A DNA stretch of 64,000 nt from Gymnopilus junonius (GCA_015501075.1 JADNYJ010000001.1:1550001-1614000), one strand, 5' to 3'. Shown: positions 35,064-48,745, counted from the stretch's first letter. A program made the numbers and translations. The notes: generated by a model from the letters alone, not told the origin.

Positions 35064-37744
35064 ATGGCTTCCTCAAATGGTCCACAAGAATACGCATATC
35101 AAGGTGATACGTACGGAGGTCCCATTCATGGCAGTACCGTCGGCGGGGAAGGAAACACCAATGTAATCAACAATATACACAACCACGGACTTGGACCAGG
35201 TTTGTCTGAAGCTGAATTTGTCGCCAAAGTTTGAGGCTCATTTCTGCTATTATATACATAGTATTCGACAGAATATGCAGTTACGTAGCTGCCAATGCCT
35301 ACCACAACTCAGGCGAAGTATCCGCTCAACCTAAATGTCACCCTGGAACACGCGTGGCGATCCTCGATCATATCATCTCCTGGGCCACAGCGCTCACGTA
35401 TACTTATCCAATCTTATGGGTACATGGACCTGCCGGGGTAGGCAAGTCCGCCGTCATGCGCACAATTGCCCAAATGCTGGCAGACCAAGGCGTCCTTTTA
35501 GCCACGTTCTTTTTCTTCCGGACGAGTGCAGGTCGAAACACGGCGGAAAGGTTCATTCCTACCCTCGCTTATAGAGTCGCCCTTGCCATTCCTGCAACTC
35601 GCCCCTTCATCACCCAGGCCATCGAAAGAGACCCACTCATATTTTCCACTTCACTCTGGGACCAAGCTCAGATATTGGTCGTTGCTCCAATCATTGCTGC
35701 TATCAAAGATCCATCTTTCGATCGTGAACATTTCCCTCGGGTGTTTGTGATAGATGGCCTTGACGAATGTGACAATTCTGATCAACAAATTGAAATTCTG
35801 CAGTTGCTGTGCAAGATATTGCAAAATCTCCCTGTCCCATTTGCTGTATTGATAGCTAGCCGCCCTGAAAACAACATCCGCTCAGCCTTTGACATCGGCG
35901 TTCTGAATCGTATTTCCACACGACTATCGCTTGACGGCTACTATGATTCATATAACGACATCAAGAAATATCTGAGCGACCAATTCGACGTCATCCGGGA
36001 AACTCATGTATTGAGGTCATATCTTCCGTCGCCTTGGCCTACGCAAGAGGACATCGACACACTCGTTTACAAGTCTTCCGGACAATTTGTCTACGCAGCG
36101 ACAGTCGACAAATTTGTTAGTTCGCCTCGCCATAATCCAGCAAAGCGACTCGTGATTTTGTTGAGCCAAACCAGCTCTTCTGGCACGACGAAACCCTTCG
36201 AATACCTGGATAGCCTGTATTATAGGATCTTCAGCGCCATTGACCCAGCGGATCTCGATGGGACATTGCGTATCTTAGGTGTTCTCTTAGCCCCGCTCGG
36301 TTTCTCAATGACGGTTCAGTCACGTCATTCGCCTCGTTTTTTGGAGAAGTTGCTCGAATTGGATGTAGGGGAGGTTAGACGACATTTATTAGACCTTGAA
36401 TCTCTCTTAGCAATTGGGACCGACGATGAAGATATTCGCTTCTTTCACTTATCACTCTCTAATTACCTTTTTGACAGATCAAGATCTGGTCGGTTCTGGA
36501 TCGATGTAGGGGCCGCCTATGCTGAACTTGCGATGAAATGTCTGCCAGAGTCTCTTACCCTTTGGGAGTGGAATGGTAGGCATTTGCGAATTGTTTCTAT
36601 TCTCACCTGACGGTTTTATTTACGAACGTTTATGCATAGGTTTTATTGAGCTGGCCATGAATGACATCGATCTTTTCTTCTCAGGAGCCTCGCCAACGCC
36701 CGCTTTGCGAGAAGCGATTCTTTGTTCACGAATCTCGGGCAATGCTTCAAGGTTCAATGGCCCTGAACACCCATTCCGCCCAACACTCCTTATGGCAATC
36801 CGTAATTCGGTAAGTTAGCGGTCTTTTCAGGATTTTATCATGTTCTTATGCCTCTCATAGAACTTTCCAGACGCAGATCAACTATACAGCATTAAGTTAA
36901 CTGAATATGCGGAGTATATTCAGCCTGTCATGCAGCTATACCTTCAAGACCTCGCTCTTAAACACTTCCTCTTCATCGCCATTTTCACCGAATTGCCTCC
37001 CAACAAGGAGTCGAATCTGACGCGTATCTTTGGACTTTCAGATTCCGAGGTCAAGGTTGATCAGACCAATGGATTACATCTTACTTCATGTCTGTACAAT
37101 GCGTTCCAGCAAGTCATGAAAGACCTCTTTCAGGACCCAAAAGGACGATACTTTGTGGATGAGACTCAATTTGCAGATCTTACGCTACATATTATCCAAT
37201 GTATGACGGAAGGTTCAAGGTATGATTTGCCCTCAATTCTACGGATTATTCTTAAATATGTTTGTTCTCTTGCAGATTTTACGTTGCTGACGAAGTTCCG
37301 AGGTAAATGCTTATTCATCATCATCCCTGCAAAATGTCTGACATGTGGACCTTGAGGTATCATTTCCTAGACGGCGTGCTTGAGAAAAACGTCGAGGGAC
37401 ACATTGCTCATGCATTTGTGTTTCTTTTGATAAGATCGGCTATTCGAGATGATCTTGTTGCACGTTTTGAAAATCGCTCAATGAGCCATGTTTATTTGGA
37501 ATATTGGCCTGTAAAAAATGCAATTACTGAGTACCTTAAAGTATGTGTGTTCTCTTTTCGCTTGGAATAATTTTTATGCAACATTTCTTTTTTTATTGTT
37601 TAGAGATCAGAAAGCAAACAATGGTGGCACGGGTTATCTAGCAGGGCATGGAAGCGGCAGAGAAAGGAGGTGTCGATGAGCAGTTGTAAGTCTTTCAAAG
37701 GCCTTTTACAACCCTTTACGGTCGGCGTTGATATTCATTCTTGA
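35064..37744 (+). CDS. NACHT-type P-loop NTPase (NLR-like), copy 2, intact
   Basis: Exon 1 (35064-35199) encodes a Gly/Asn-rich N-terminus with GSTVGGEGNTNVINNIHNHG. Exon 2 (35262-36575) encodes FDRICSYVAANAYHNSGEVS, QPKCHPGTRVAILDHIISWA, Walker A GPAGVGKS, RTSAGRNTAERFIPTLAYR, Walker B RVFVIDGLDECD and ASRPENN, then the helical region. Four or more further exons carry TEYAEYIQPVMQLYLQDLAL and DETQFADLTLHIIQCMTEGS, ending near 37683-37744 depending on whether the last intron is spliced. Its N-terminal exon differs from copy 1 whereas the NTPase and C-terminus match closely. There is no repeat sensor domain, so it may be a minimal STAND protein. Known family role: cytosolic signalling switch in non-self recognition; specific role unknown. 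Confidence 0.85.
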
Positions 37745-38047
37745 ATAGGAATGAGCTCAAGTCCCAAAACTGCGACATTGCCCTATGATGCGCGGAAAAT
37801 CGGGCGTGGATGCAACTGATTAATAACGACTGGCGGGCCTTAGGGGAAAGCCATTTTCAATTCTGACTTGGAGTCAAGTCGATGACCACCATCATGACAC
37901 AGGAGTGAAATCACGATTGTAACGCTATTGCCTTAGTCATGTTGGTCACCTGCTCGACAAATGTCGATAATCGCTGCTCGCCCGCTTCTTTCCTAGTGGC
38001 AGCAACTCCAAAGTCAACGCGTTGAGATTGTCCCCCCAGTTTGCAGA

Positions 38048-38696
38048 ATGTCTACCCGAGAACAACGGCAGCCAGTGGATTCGCTTCCAGGTGGAATTCT
38101 TAGTGCTGAATGGATCAAGCAAGTCAAGGGTGAATTTACTGCAAATTGTGAATACGTTTCTTCACTATACTACATACGTTCAGTCCTCATCAAAACTTCT
38201 TATCTCCAAGATCTTGGCGGTATGCAACCTGTGGATGTTCCTGTCGAGGACCGACCAAAATACAACGAACTTCTGAAGGAGCTTCACCTTTATTGCAATG
38301 ATGTGGATCAGAAGCTCCAGAAGATATACGCTGTCGCAAAATCAGAGGATGTAATGTGTAAACTGATAGTTATCGTGAGTTAATCGTCTACTCGCACTAC
38401 TCGATGTTAACTTTACTACGGTTTCCATCCAGAACTGCATTGTTCAAGCCCAATGGTCAATGCTATCGACTGGCTCCAACCCACGTTATATCATAACATT
38501 TGAGACGCTGAAGAACGTATCGGGAGACATACAAGGCATCTTGAATCTTGTTTTGGACGTGTTTTATGCGTTTAGCAAAGAACAAGAGCAGCAAGACCTT
38601 GACCAGCAGATACAGGAGTTCCGTCGGCGGCTTGATGAAATTCGGTACCCCCAAGGGCCTTATACTACGTCCAGTCCCACCCGTCGCCTTGAATAA
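38048..38696 (+). CDS. Three-exon family, copy 3
   Basis: Exons 38048-38147, 38211-38374 and 38433-38696 give 175 residues. N-terminus MSTREQRQPVDSLPGGIL. Exon 2 encodes MQPVDVPVEDRPKYNELLKE and LHLYCNDVDQKLQKIYAVAK. Exon 3 begins NCIVQAQWSMLSTGSNPRYI and continues with a helical, glutamine-containing segment (EQEQQDLDQQIQEFRRRLDE). Exon 2 is again exactly 164 bases, with phase-1 and phase-0 borders and the GTGAATA donor. It lies 300 bases downstream of the NACHT gene on the same strand. Function unknown. Confidence 0.75.
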
Positions 38697-39860
38697 ATCA
38701 TTTGGATGGAGCCGAAGACAGACGAAAAAGAAACACGCGACATCAGAAGGTGAATAGTCGTGGTACTATTTCAAAACATTAAATAAATCAATCTTTGGGT
38801 GGCCTTGTTCGTAACTTTTCTGTACTCCACCCGATAATTCCCCCCGGCAAGCTTGATGGAGTACATGCCAATCGTTCATCGATTCTGGTGGACAATGGGT
38901 TGATCGACTATGGAATCGTTCATCTTTCCTCCGCTCAACGCCCCTAATTGCCAAGTGATTACACCGAGATTGGCAGTGCTCACAAAGTGTCCCACATGGG
39001 CATTGTGGATGGCAGAATTCCAGGCGCGATGAATTGATTATCGATGGCAAGATGGCAACGGCTCCTACAGCTATACAATGCCTCTCGGCAAAATTCGGCG
39101 CAACCTCTAGCCTTTATTTCTAGCAGAGCAGCAATCCGAGCAACGGCGTGGATTCGTGGTCATACTATCGGCAAGCACCGGAATGGTCTGGCTGATTTAG
39201 AGTGGTTGTGCCCGTGTGGGTCCAATGAATCGGCCCTTTTCCCCTAGGCACATACCCGGCCTCATGACGAGCAGGACCTTGAACGACGCAGTGAAAATAG
39301 TATATAATGCTCCCTTCGCAGGACTTTCCATCCGTATCTCGGCCTACATTTTTAATTCTTGCAGTGTTGAAGAAAACTATAAAACCACTGAGGATGAGGC
39401 GACGGGTTCATTAGCCCGGACTCGATGAATTCAAACGACAAGGAAGGGTCGGGAGAAATGAAGGCCAGATTACCGATGAAGACAGCACAGAGCGTCGTAG
39501 AATAGGTAGATATATGATAAACACTGTTAAACAGTACAGCTGTAGAATTAGTATTACGTAAACAAGATGAGCCTCTCTTCTACCACCATGTACGGATCTA
39601 TATACCAACACCTGAATACGAAAGCCCGTCTTTTCAGCCCATACATGACTAGATAACTCCTTGTTCTGGATGCTTCATCTTACGGCCTAGTCTTCTTGAG
39701 CGCCTACACGGGATTCTTGGTGGAATTTACGCGAGTATTGGTCAAGACTCAAGAATCCATCCAATATGCTTCGACTACGCAGCTTTCCGGACACATGCCT
39801 TTTAGCTTATATACAGTTACCTGGCGGTGTGCTGGGTTTCTCTTAACCCCCACTTCCGAT
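38697..39860. other. 1.16 kb without a supported gene
   Basis: Several short frames; none has a recognisable product. A stretch near 39690-39750 weakly resembles sequence upstream of the second DUF4470-MYND gene (near 44560-44600), so the duplication unit may include upstream DNA. Confidence 0.4.
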
Positions 39861-42800
39861 ATGCTCCACCCTGTGAACTGGCCGAAGAAAAGTTTTTTCT
39901 ACCCCGTCGGAAGCACTACTCCTGTTTCCTTCACTCAGACACTCTCCCCAGAGCTGAAGGCAGACATCCTTCTTTTGGGTTGTGGAGACCCAAGGAGCAT
40001 CCTTTATACGATCCATGCCGATCTCGCCCCCAGTGAGTTACCCTCGCCCTTTGTGTTAACCCTATGCTGATCAGTGAGGATAGAGTACCGGCAGATGGAT
40101 TTTACATGTTGTGATTGGGAACCAGCCGTCCTAGGTGCTCATTATGAATATACGACTTTATCCATTTTTTCTAACTCTATCTGTAGCCCGCAATATGCTG
40201 TTATTTACCATGATCGATGATAGTGTGCCTATTTCAAATATATGGTGCATTTTCTACCATTTTTTCCTTGACCAACATTCCTACGACGTGCTGCTCGCAC
40301 AATGTCGTACTCTTTTTCAATCATCCTCCGACATGAACACATGGAAGAAATCGAAGTATGGGAAATATCTGAGATTCTGCACGCAGCACAGTCTAGATGA
40401 AATTCGGCGCCATTGGAGTTTACTTCTCGACATGAACAGTCTAACAGACAGACAAAAGGAGGACCTTAAATCTTCGTTTGTTTCAGGCATGAAATCGGTC
40501 CGCGACAAGTACTCAACAACGAATGGCTCTTTTCGAGCTGCTGGTCCCTTATTCCTATCCTTTCTATCACACAGTGCCAGCACGCACAAAATCTTCTGGT
40601 CTTCCGGTGTCCTATCGTCCCATTTGACTTCGAATACTTCCCATCCCCACGTTAACCCAACTTTCGCATATTGTCAAGGAAAGAAGCAGTTCAACGTTCA
40701 CTATGGCACAGACCCACTGCAATGTTTCTTTTTAGCTCCTACTTTAGCTAACATCAGTAACACGCGATCAGCGTATCCGCCAACAATTGAACATCTTGTG
40801 GAGTCGGCTCTGGATCAATTCTCTTCCTGGTGTTCATCGTTTAAAACCAGGCTTTCCTCTGATACGTCGTCCGAAATGACCATTCGATTCTTCGTGGGTG
40901 AAGCGCTGGCTTTTGGCCACGCGCTTCAAGTTTGCAGAATTCACCAACTTACCAAGACAAGCATTTATACTCAGCCCTGGGGTGGCTCTCAAATCGAGTT
41001 CGACTGTGAAGATTACGGTCGTTCATCCCGCCATCCTGCACCATTGACATTCAACGTCATTGATACATCCAACTTGGCAGACCATGCAGGCCTCATCAAT
41101 CTCCTTGTTGCAGCTGTCCCTCTTCTCCAGCAAAGTCCTTGTTCGGTTTTGCATACCAATACCCTTTTACGATGTGATCTACAAGGATCGCCCGTTTCTG
41201 GATTGACAGGAAAAACATTCGCAGATATACCCACTCTGTGCCTTCTATTGGGCGTCGCGCCAACTCCTTATTTGTCACATTTTACGACGGTTTCCAATAA
41301 ACATGAAATTGCCGTGTCATCATTCAGCTCTGGACAATTGCTCGATCCTATTTCATGGAGGATATCTTCGTCGCCCATTCCTTGTTCGCCCATGCAAGAT
41401 ACCGAACCTGATCTATCAGCGCTGTTGGTCTGCGGAGCAGAGCACCTGGGAAAGTTCCTATTCTCGGTATACTTACAAATGTTTTCTGAGGAAGACATGT
41501 ATAACAATCTGGAAAATCGCAACCAGGAAACCGTGCAAAAGCAGGTTACCCCACATTACACACGTGCTGGCCTTGCTTGTCTTTTTGGATTCATAAAAGA
41601 TAGAGTGGAGACGGATTGGCCGCTGGTCACCCTGACGTTCTTTCGCCTCTTTGAGCAAGACAGGACATTGACGACAGGGTTCAACAACTATCAGGATTTG
41701 CTTTGCGAGCTTTACATCCGCGATCTGCATTTTTGTTATTATCTAAGCGCCGACCATCTTCGTAGTCAGAGAAAAGGGCATAATCGCTTTGCAGGATGGA
41801 AGGAGTTGCCATCTGTTGTATGCGTAGTCCTGAAAGTTCCTCGTGCATACCTGAAGCGACTTGAAGATATCGATTTAGGCGACAGTTCAGTACCTATTCT
41901 GAACTGCACATCAAAGGGTCCGCAAAGCCACAATATCTTCTCTTCCATCCGGCCCATGTTTGGCGACATTACAATCTCTCGCAATGTGGCTGGTGAACCT
42001 CAGGTGGATATCATTGAAGATTCTGAAGGCTGGATGAACAATTCTCCTCTGATCGTTACATTCTACATGCCAACATGGATCATCCTGAAGAACAACCCTG
42101 AAACATTTTCCATTGGGCTTAATATCCGAGCTAATCTTCGGAATGCTGCTCTCTTTGCTCCTAAATTTGGATTGGAACTTTCTATTTATTCAACGAAATT
42201 GACGGATATGGAGCATATTCAGATTGTCCGCCATCGTCCTGGCAATATCGGAGAAATCGCCCGTTTGAGGAGTACTTCCGCTCTGGTAAATCTGCGGGTC
42301 AAGGAACACCCAACGGTCATGAGGAAGGTGAAGCTCGATTTCGACGGTACTGGGACAAGGGCCACCACATTGACGATGCGCCATGATGTTAACAATCTCG
42401 CTGCACAAGCCCTTTCAGGAGGTGCTTCCGTGACATTAAGGGCAGTGAGCGATACCAGCATGATGGTTACTTTTGGCAACTACAAGCGACTTTTTGTCTA
42501 TCCGTTTCCGATTTGTGGAAAACAGACCAAGTGCAGGGTTGCTCGTAAATCTTCATATATTGAGGTGTGTAAGGCTGTGCTCATGTGATGCAACCTCGTC
42601 TGACATGCCCTCCCACAGATAGAAGCACCCATTCGACCTTCCTACGATGATTTTGTTGACTTTTCTCTCAACCCTTTTCCCGTCATAGTCCAGAATGGGG
42701 CAGTCAATGTTTTGAACATGCATTACGTAAACATGGACATTCTCCCAGCATTACAAGGCACTGCTCTCAAAGGGAGGCTCGAATGGATACCTTCTCATCT

Positions 42801-43572
42801 TGGGTTTGCGTTGTCTGAACGCGAGAAGCAGGCCATAATAAGGGCAGAACAGCAGGAACGTGGTGCCCTCGTGAATGTCAAGAAAACGATTACTCTCCTC
42901 TTCTCAAGTTATCTTGGTCTGTCTGAGCAAGGACCGTATACCCCGTTCGGCCTTTCCGACCCTACCGATGGACTTTATGTTTTAATCTTCGTCAACGACA
43001 TCAAGTTCGACTTGCCGTCTCATACTGTTGTCATTGATGCTTGTGTCGTTCCACTGAATGACTCCATCATGGACACGATGACACCTAAGCTCGGTGGGCT
43101 GGCATCATCAGGCTTTCTCAAGATCATAACACACAACAACGAAACCCGAGCTTGGAAATCGCTTTTTCCTGCCCTCGCGGAACGCTGTCGGACTTGGAAG
43201 CACTTGCCGAATTGTGAATACCTATCGACAGGGATTCCAGTAACTTTGGAAGGATCAAATGGGAGCCCGCTTTGTAGTTGTGGGACGGGCAAGAATCTTG
43301 GGTCGTTTGGCGGACTGATAGAGTGGAAGGTATTCTATGAAGAGGCAACACGTATTGCTATTGGGCCCCTATTCACTTCGTCTTTTATGCAAGATAACAC
43401 AGATACGGTGAAGGGATCGATCACTTCATCTTTGACTTTGTGTAACAACTGCCGTGGTCCAGGGAAGCCAAAGCTTCTTATTTGCACACGGTGTAAGCGG
43501 GCTAAATATTGCTCCCGTTCTTGCCAGAAGAACCATTGGAGGGACCATAAATTGCTTTGCCTATTGGCCTAA
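39861..43572 (+). CDS. DUF4470-MYND zinc finger protein, tandem copy A
   Basis: Exons 39861-40032, 40084-40134, 40187-42564 and 42619-43572 give 1184 residues. The N-terminus is a DUF4470 domain: WPKKSFFYPVGSTTPVSFTQ, LLLGCGDPRSILYTIHADL, FTCCDWEPAVLARNMLLFTM, IFYHFFLD. The glycine loop and following acidic residue suggest a methyltransferase-like Rossmann fold; activity is not shown. A large middle region of about 900 residues is typical of mushroom members. The C-terminus is a MYND finger (CNNCRGPGKPKLLICTRC, then AKYCSRSCQKNHWRDHKLLC) with all C-C-C-C-C-C-H-C ligands, a protein-interaction module. DUF4470 is known from dynein-assembly factor DNAAF3, but mushrooms lack cilia, so the role is unknown. 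The paralog follows 1.4 kb downstream. Confidence 0.9.
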
Positions 43573-44993
43573 GATGTTGCGTACTGCTATTAGAGATTCT
43601 AATTAGGTCTGGTCTTTATTGTATGTTACGATGGAAGTAGTGTGAAGTAGTTGCATGAACAGTGAGACCCAAGTGAAAATGTAATACATTTCGTGCTTCC
43701 CGTGAATAACACTGGCGGAGAGAGGTTCACGAGTGACGACTTCAAAATTCAATTTGTAGTCTGGAAGAGGTTGAAAGCACGTGCTACTGGTACCACTGCA
43801 GCTTTCGATGCACTAGCTAGTACCGCCAACACTCGCGTTCTCTGATAAACTGGCATCAAAGTGAGTCTCGGTAACTTTTGCATAGTTGCAGTACTTCTTA
43901 TTTACATCATATAGTTCATGACCGAGTCCTCTTACCTGTCTATTCGACTTGCACCTAATTCCCACCAACTGCCGGAGGATAATCAAGAGGGGCCCCATGG
44001 CCTATGCTAGTTAGACGAGGGCCATCTCCCACTTCCAAAGCACTCCTAGGGTCTCCTTAAAAAAAACCCTCCCCTCGGGGGCTCAAGCCAAAATCCTTCT
44101 GCCGGTGGTCTTAGAAGCGTCTTTTCAACCTCAATACCGTTCTCAAAATTAATTCTCTTTTGGTTTTCCCTTCGTCCAGATGTTTGTCGAGACAACGGTC
44201 TACTGGAAAAATGAGATAAACTGCCTTCCTAAGCGGGTATCATTAGCTTTATTTTACCTTTCATGTTCCTTACTGAGTACTCTATGAATAGCCCTACGTT
44301 TTCTGCCCTCGAATTATATGATGCACCTTTGACGATTTATTCATGGCCAAACTATTGCTCGCATAACGTCAAAACATCCTTCAAGCTTTTTCCCAACACG
44401 AACACTCAGCACCCGAAGCATTGCAAATTTCTGCACGGAGTAGATTCTATGGATAGTCGGGAGCACCCTCTTGAATATGAACATTTTGGGAGACGTGTTA
44501 CTGTTGTTTTGGATATGTTGTTTTGGATAAAATCCACTTTGCGACATCTTTTCTGCAGCAGTATGGATTTCTTGCTGGCGGAATTTACAGCATATGAAGG
44601 AGGAAGGCACTCTAAAATTTAAAGTGAATATGCAATCCAATTTTGATCTCCCTATTCGCATCGACGCTGATCCCTGTCAGATGCCACTATTTCAAGTTCT
44701 AGCCACCTCATCCCATCGACAATTCCTTGTGTCCGTCAGCGAACGACGACTGTTTATTTATCCCTGCTGGAAGCTTCGTCAGCTGACCTGCAATACTCAA
44801 AGCCTTCGAGTTTCGAGCCTCGACTCCTTGGGCGTCTATCTGATCTGATGTTATCAAGAGATTGGCTCGTACACGATGTTTCGAAGCTTTCCATTCCGCA
44901 GCTGTGCCGTTGAGGATATATAACAGGCATCAACTGGTTGTCGAATGGTTGCATTCTTTCCTTCTCCCCACTGACATCTTAAGTTACTGAGCA
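43573..44993. other. 1.42 kb between the tandem DUF4470-MYND genes
   Basis: No supported gene. A possible TATA-like GATATATAACAG lies near 44917, about 75 bases before the ATG of copy B. Confidence 0.4.
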
Positions 44994-47900
44994 ATGGCCC
45001 ATCCCGTGTTATGGCCAAAGAAAACTTTCTTCTATCCCATTGGCAACACGCCTCCAGTCTGCTTTACTCAAGACCTCGCACCGGAGCTAAAAGCAGATGT
45101 TCTCCTTCTCGCTTGTGGCGATCCTAGGAGCATTCTATACACAGTCTATGCAGACATCACTCCTCGTAAGCTCCTGTTTGTTGCTCAAATAACTATGCTT
45201 ATCAACGAGCACAGATAATAGACTTATGGATTTTACTTGTTGTGACTGGGAGCCCGCCGTCCTCGGTATTGAAAATCAGCTGTTTCTGCGTATCTGTTGC
45301 TCATGTTTTATTTTATGCAGCTCGGAACGTACTGTTGCTGACAATGGCAGCTGATGGTATATCCTCGTCCAATATGTGGTGCATCTTCTATCATTTCTTC
45401 TTGGATCAGACTTCATATGAAGTTCTACTGGCGCAGTGCCGCAGCCTGGTACAATTATCTTCTGACATGGCGGCTTGGAAAAGGTCGAAGTATGGGGAAT
45501 ACCTTAGGTTCTGCACGGAGCATACGTTGGCAGAAGTACGGCGTCACTGGCTTTCGTATATTGAAATCGATGACTTGACAAACGCGGAGAAGAAAGCCCT
45601 CAGAGTGTCTTTTGACTCTGGGATGCAGAAAGTCCGCGGCATGATGACGACAATGGGCAGTATCAGGTCGGCTGGTGCCCTTGCCCCTTCCTTTGTCGCA
45701 GCAGGCATCAACACGCACGAGAATTTCTGGTCCTCGGGCATTACTCCTTCCGGTATAACCCACAACGTCCGTACACCCCATATCAACCCGACCTTTGCAT
45801 TTTGCCAAGCTGGGCAAATATTCAATGTTCATTACGGCACTGACCCCCTTCTGTGTTTCCATCTTGCTCCAGCTTTGACTTCGATCAAGGGCGCAAAGTC
45901 AGCCCCTTCTCCAACCATGAGAATTTTTGTCGAGTTGGCCATGACCCAATTTTCTTCTTGGTGTTCGGCGTTCAAGAAACGTATCTCCACAAATACCTCA
46001 GCTAATATCACAATCCGCTTTTTTGTTGGTGAATCGCTTTCATTTTGTCAAGCACTGCGTTCTTGCAGAGAACGCGGTCACATTAAAACCGGAATCTACA
46101 CGTTGCCTTGGGGTGGGACACAAATCGAATTCAACTCAGATGATTACGCTCCTTCTAGCCAGCGAGCGCCGTTAACTTTCAATGTTATTGACACCTCTAA
46201 TTTAGCGGATCATACTGGGTTGCTCAATCTTCTTGTCATGACCACACCTCTTTTAGAGAAGTTGCCTTGGTCCACCTTGCACACCAATACACTCCTCCCA
46301 AGTAGTCGTGCTGGTTCCCCAACGTCAGGTTTGGCATCCAAGTCACTCGCCGATATACCTACCCTCTCAATGCTACTGGGTATTGCACCTTATCCGCACT
46401 TCTCTCACTTCGTGACACATTCAAATAAACATGAAATCATTGCCTCGCCTATCATATCCGGGCAATTACTTGAACCCATTTCATGGAAGATACCTCCGTG
46501 TTCCATTCCAGGCCCAATGATGTACAGCTCAGATCTCAACTCTAAATCTTTGGTCTGCAATGCCGACAAATTAGGCCACTTCTTATTTTCTGTTTACATG
46601 AAGATGTTCTCGGAGGAGGATATGCTCGGCAATATCCTCAACATCAGCTTAGAGAGCGTGCGGAAGATGAACACCGTTCACTATGTTCGCCAAAGCCTTG
46701 CCGCATTTTTCAGACTCGTGAAAGAAAGAGTAGTGGTTGACTGGGCACAAGCTATGTCAACTTTCTTCGACCTTCTAGAAAGCGACCAGAAACTCATGAT
46801 GGGTCCCAACAACTACCAAGACTTAATCTGTCATCTGTATCTGCGCAACCTTTTCACGCCGATGACTATGGAGCCGGGATTTATCGAAGATCTGCGTGGC
46901 TCCTATCCAGGCCATCCCTGTTTCGAAGGATGGGAAGATGTACCGTCTGTTGTATGCATCATGCTCAAGGTTCCCCGAACAGCTCTACAATGTCTTGAAG
47001 ATATCGATGCGGACGAAATTCTCACACCCATTCTACAATGTGAGTCCAGGACCCCACAGGGCCATAACGTCCACTCTTCTATTCAACCCATTTTTGGTGA
47101 TTTTTCGACTTCCTACCTCGGTCATGTTGGCATAACTGAAGATCAGCGAGCCTGGCGTGGCAATTCTTCATTGATAGTCACTTTCTATATGCCCACGTGG
47201 ATCATTCTCAGCAACAAGCCGCAAACTGTCATTATTGGGCTCAATATGCGCAGCACTCCTTCAGCGGCCACTCTATTTCTTCATAAACTACTAGGTCCAA
47301 ATCTTAATATATATTCTACGAATTTAGCAGACGAAGAGCACATCCGCGTTGTCCGCCATCGCCCTGACAACTTGGAAGATCTCGACTGCCTCCAAAAGTT
47401 GTCTACTGTGGCCAAGTCGTACGATCAGAGCAGCCCGAAGACAGAGAGTGTTGTACTCAACTTTGATGACCCTGGGACAAAAGTCGCGACTTTGACGATT
47501 CACCATGACATCATGCACCCTGGAGCAGTAAAAGCCCTATCGGAAGGTGCTAACGTCGCGATGAAGCCACAAAATGACACCAGTGTTATGGTCTCTTTCC
47601 ACAGCTTTTCAGAGCAGTTTAAATATCCAGTTCCGATCTGGAGTAGCAGGGCTAAATGTAGGGTCGCACGTAAATCGTCATACATTGAGGTAAGACCGTT
47701 AAGCATAGAGGAAAATATAGGACTGATACCAGTGATGGATGATCTGTAGGTGGAAATACCTGTCCGACCATCTTTTGAAGACTTTCTGGAGTTTTCACTC
47801 AATCCCTTCCCTGTGGCTCGGTATAACGATACAGTGAACATTCTGAATATTCATTACGTGAACATGGACCATCTCCCGGCCCTCAAATTACCGATGGCCA

Positions 47901-48745
47901 AAGACAAACTTGACTGGTTGAGCCCACATCTTGGATGTGCCTTTTCCGCAGACGAGAAACAGGTTAAGGAACGACCCAATCAGGAAGATCGTGGTGTACT
48001 TGTCAACATCAAGGAATCTATTTCCGCCATTTTCATTGATCACGTTGGTCTGCGCGGTCAGAGGGACAATATATTTGGCCTTTCTGATCCAAAAAATGGA
48101 GGGATCTATGCTTTGATTTTCGTCAATGATATCAAGCTCGACTTGCCTTCGCATACCATTGTTGCAGATGCATGCGTTGTTCCATTATACAATGCAATTA
48201 TGGGCAAGATATCGTCGGCACTCCAGAGGCTCACCAATAAACGTTTTCATCAAGTTGTAACCCTAGAAGATGAAGCTAAAGTCTGGAGATTGCTTTTACC
48301 TGTTCTTGCTGAACGCTGTCGCACTTGGAAACATTTGTCAAAATGTGAATACCTTTCAGATGGTATTCCCGTGGCTTTGGAAGGTCCAGACAAGAGCCCA
48401 CTCTGCAGTTGCGGAAAGGGCAAAAACCTCGGCTCATTTGGCAGTATACCAGAATGGAAAGTTCTCCACAAAGAGGCAACCAGGATTGCGATCAGTCCAC
48501 TATTTTCATTTTCATTCATGGAGGATATGGTGTCTGCGATGAAGAACTCGATCAATAAACTACCTAATGACAGAACGAGTGCGCCTACCATTGCGTTATC
48601 TTCCTCCAAGCTGTGCAGCAATTGTGGTAGTCATGGCAAGCCAAAACTCATGGTTTGCTCTCGTTGCAAAAAGGCCAAGTACTGCTCTCAATCATGCCAG
48701 AACGCCCACTGGAAAGCCCACAAACGCCTTTGTGTTTTATCATAG
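44994..48745 (+). CDS. DUF4470-MYND zinc finger protein, tandem copy B
   Basis: Exons 44994-45165, 45215-45265, 45321-47689 and 47750-48745 give 1195 residues. Exons 1 and 2 have exactly the lengths of copy A (172 and 51 bases), and the third intron falls after the same SSYIE motif. Seen: WPKKTFFYPIGNTPPVCFTQ, LLACGDPRSILYTVYADI, FTCCDWEPAVLARNVLLLTM, a conserved middle (APLTFNVIDTSNLADHTG; MPTWIILSNKPQTVIIGLNM), and the C-terminal MYND finger CSNCGSHGKPKLMVCSRC, then AKYCSQSCQNAHWKAHKRLC. Intact. Same strand as copy A, so an ordinary tandem duplication. Cytosolic or nuclear protein of unknown role. Confidence 0.9.

Noticed and set aside
38766..39050. Minus-strand frame with Cys/His cluster CHPQCPCGTLCEHC
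   Set aside because: Spacing fits no known zinc finger, and no neighbouring exons support a gene.
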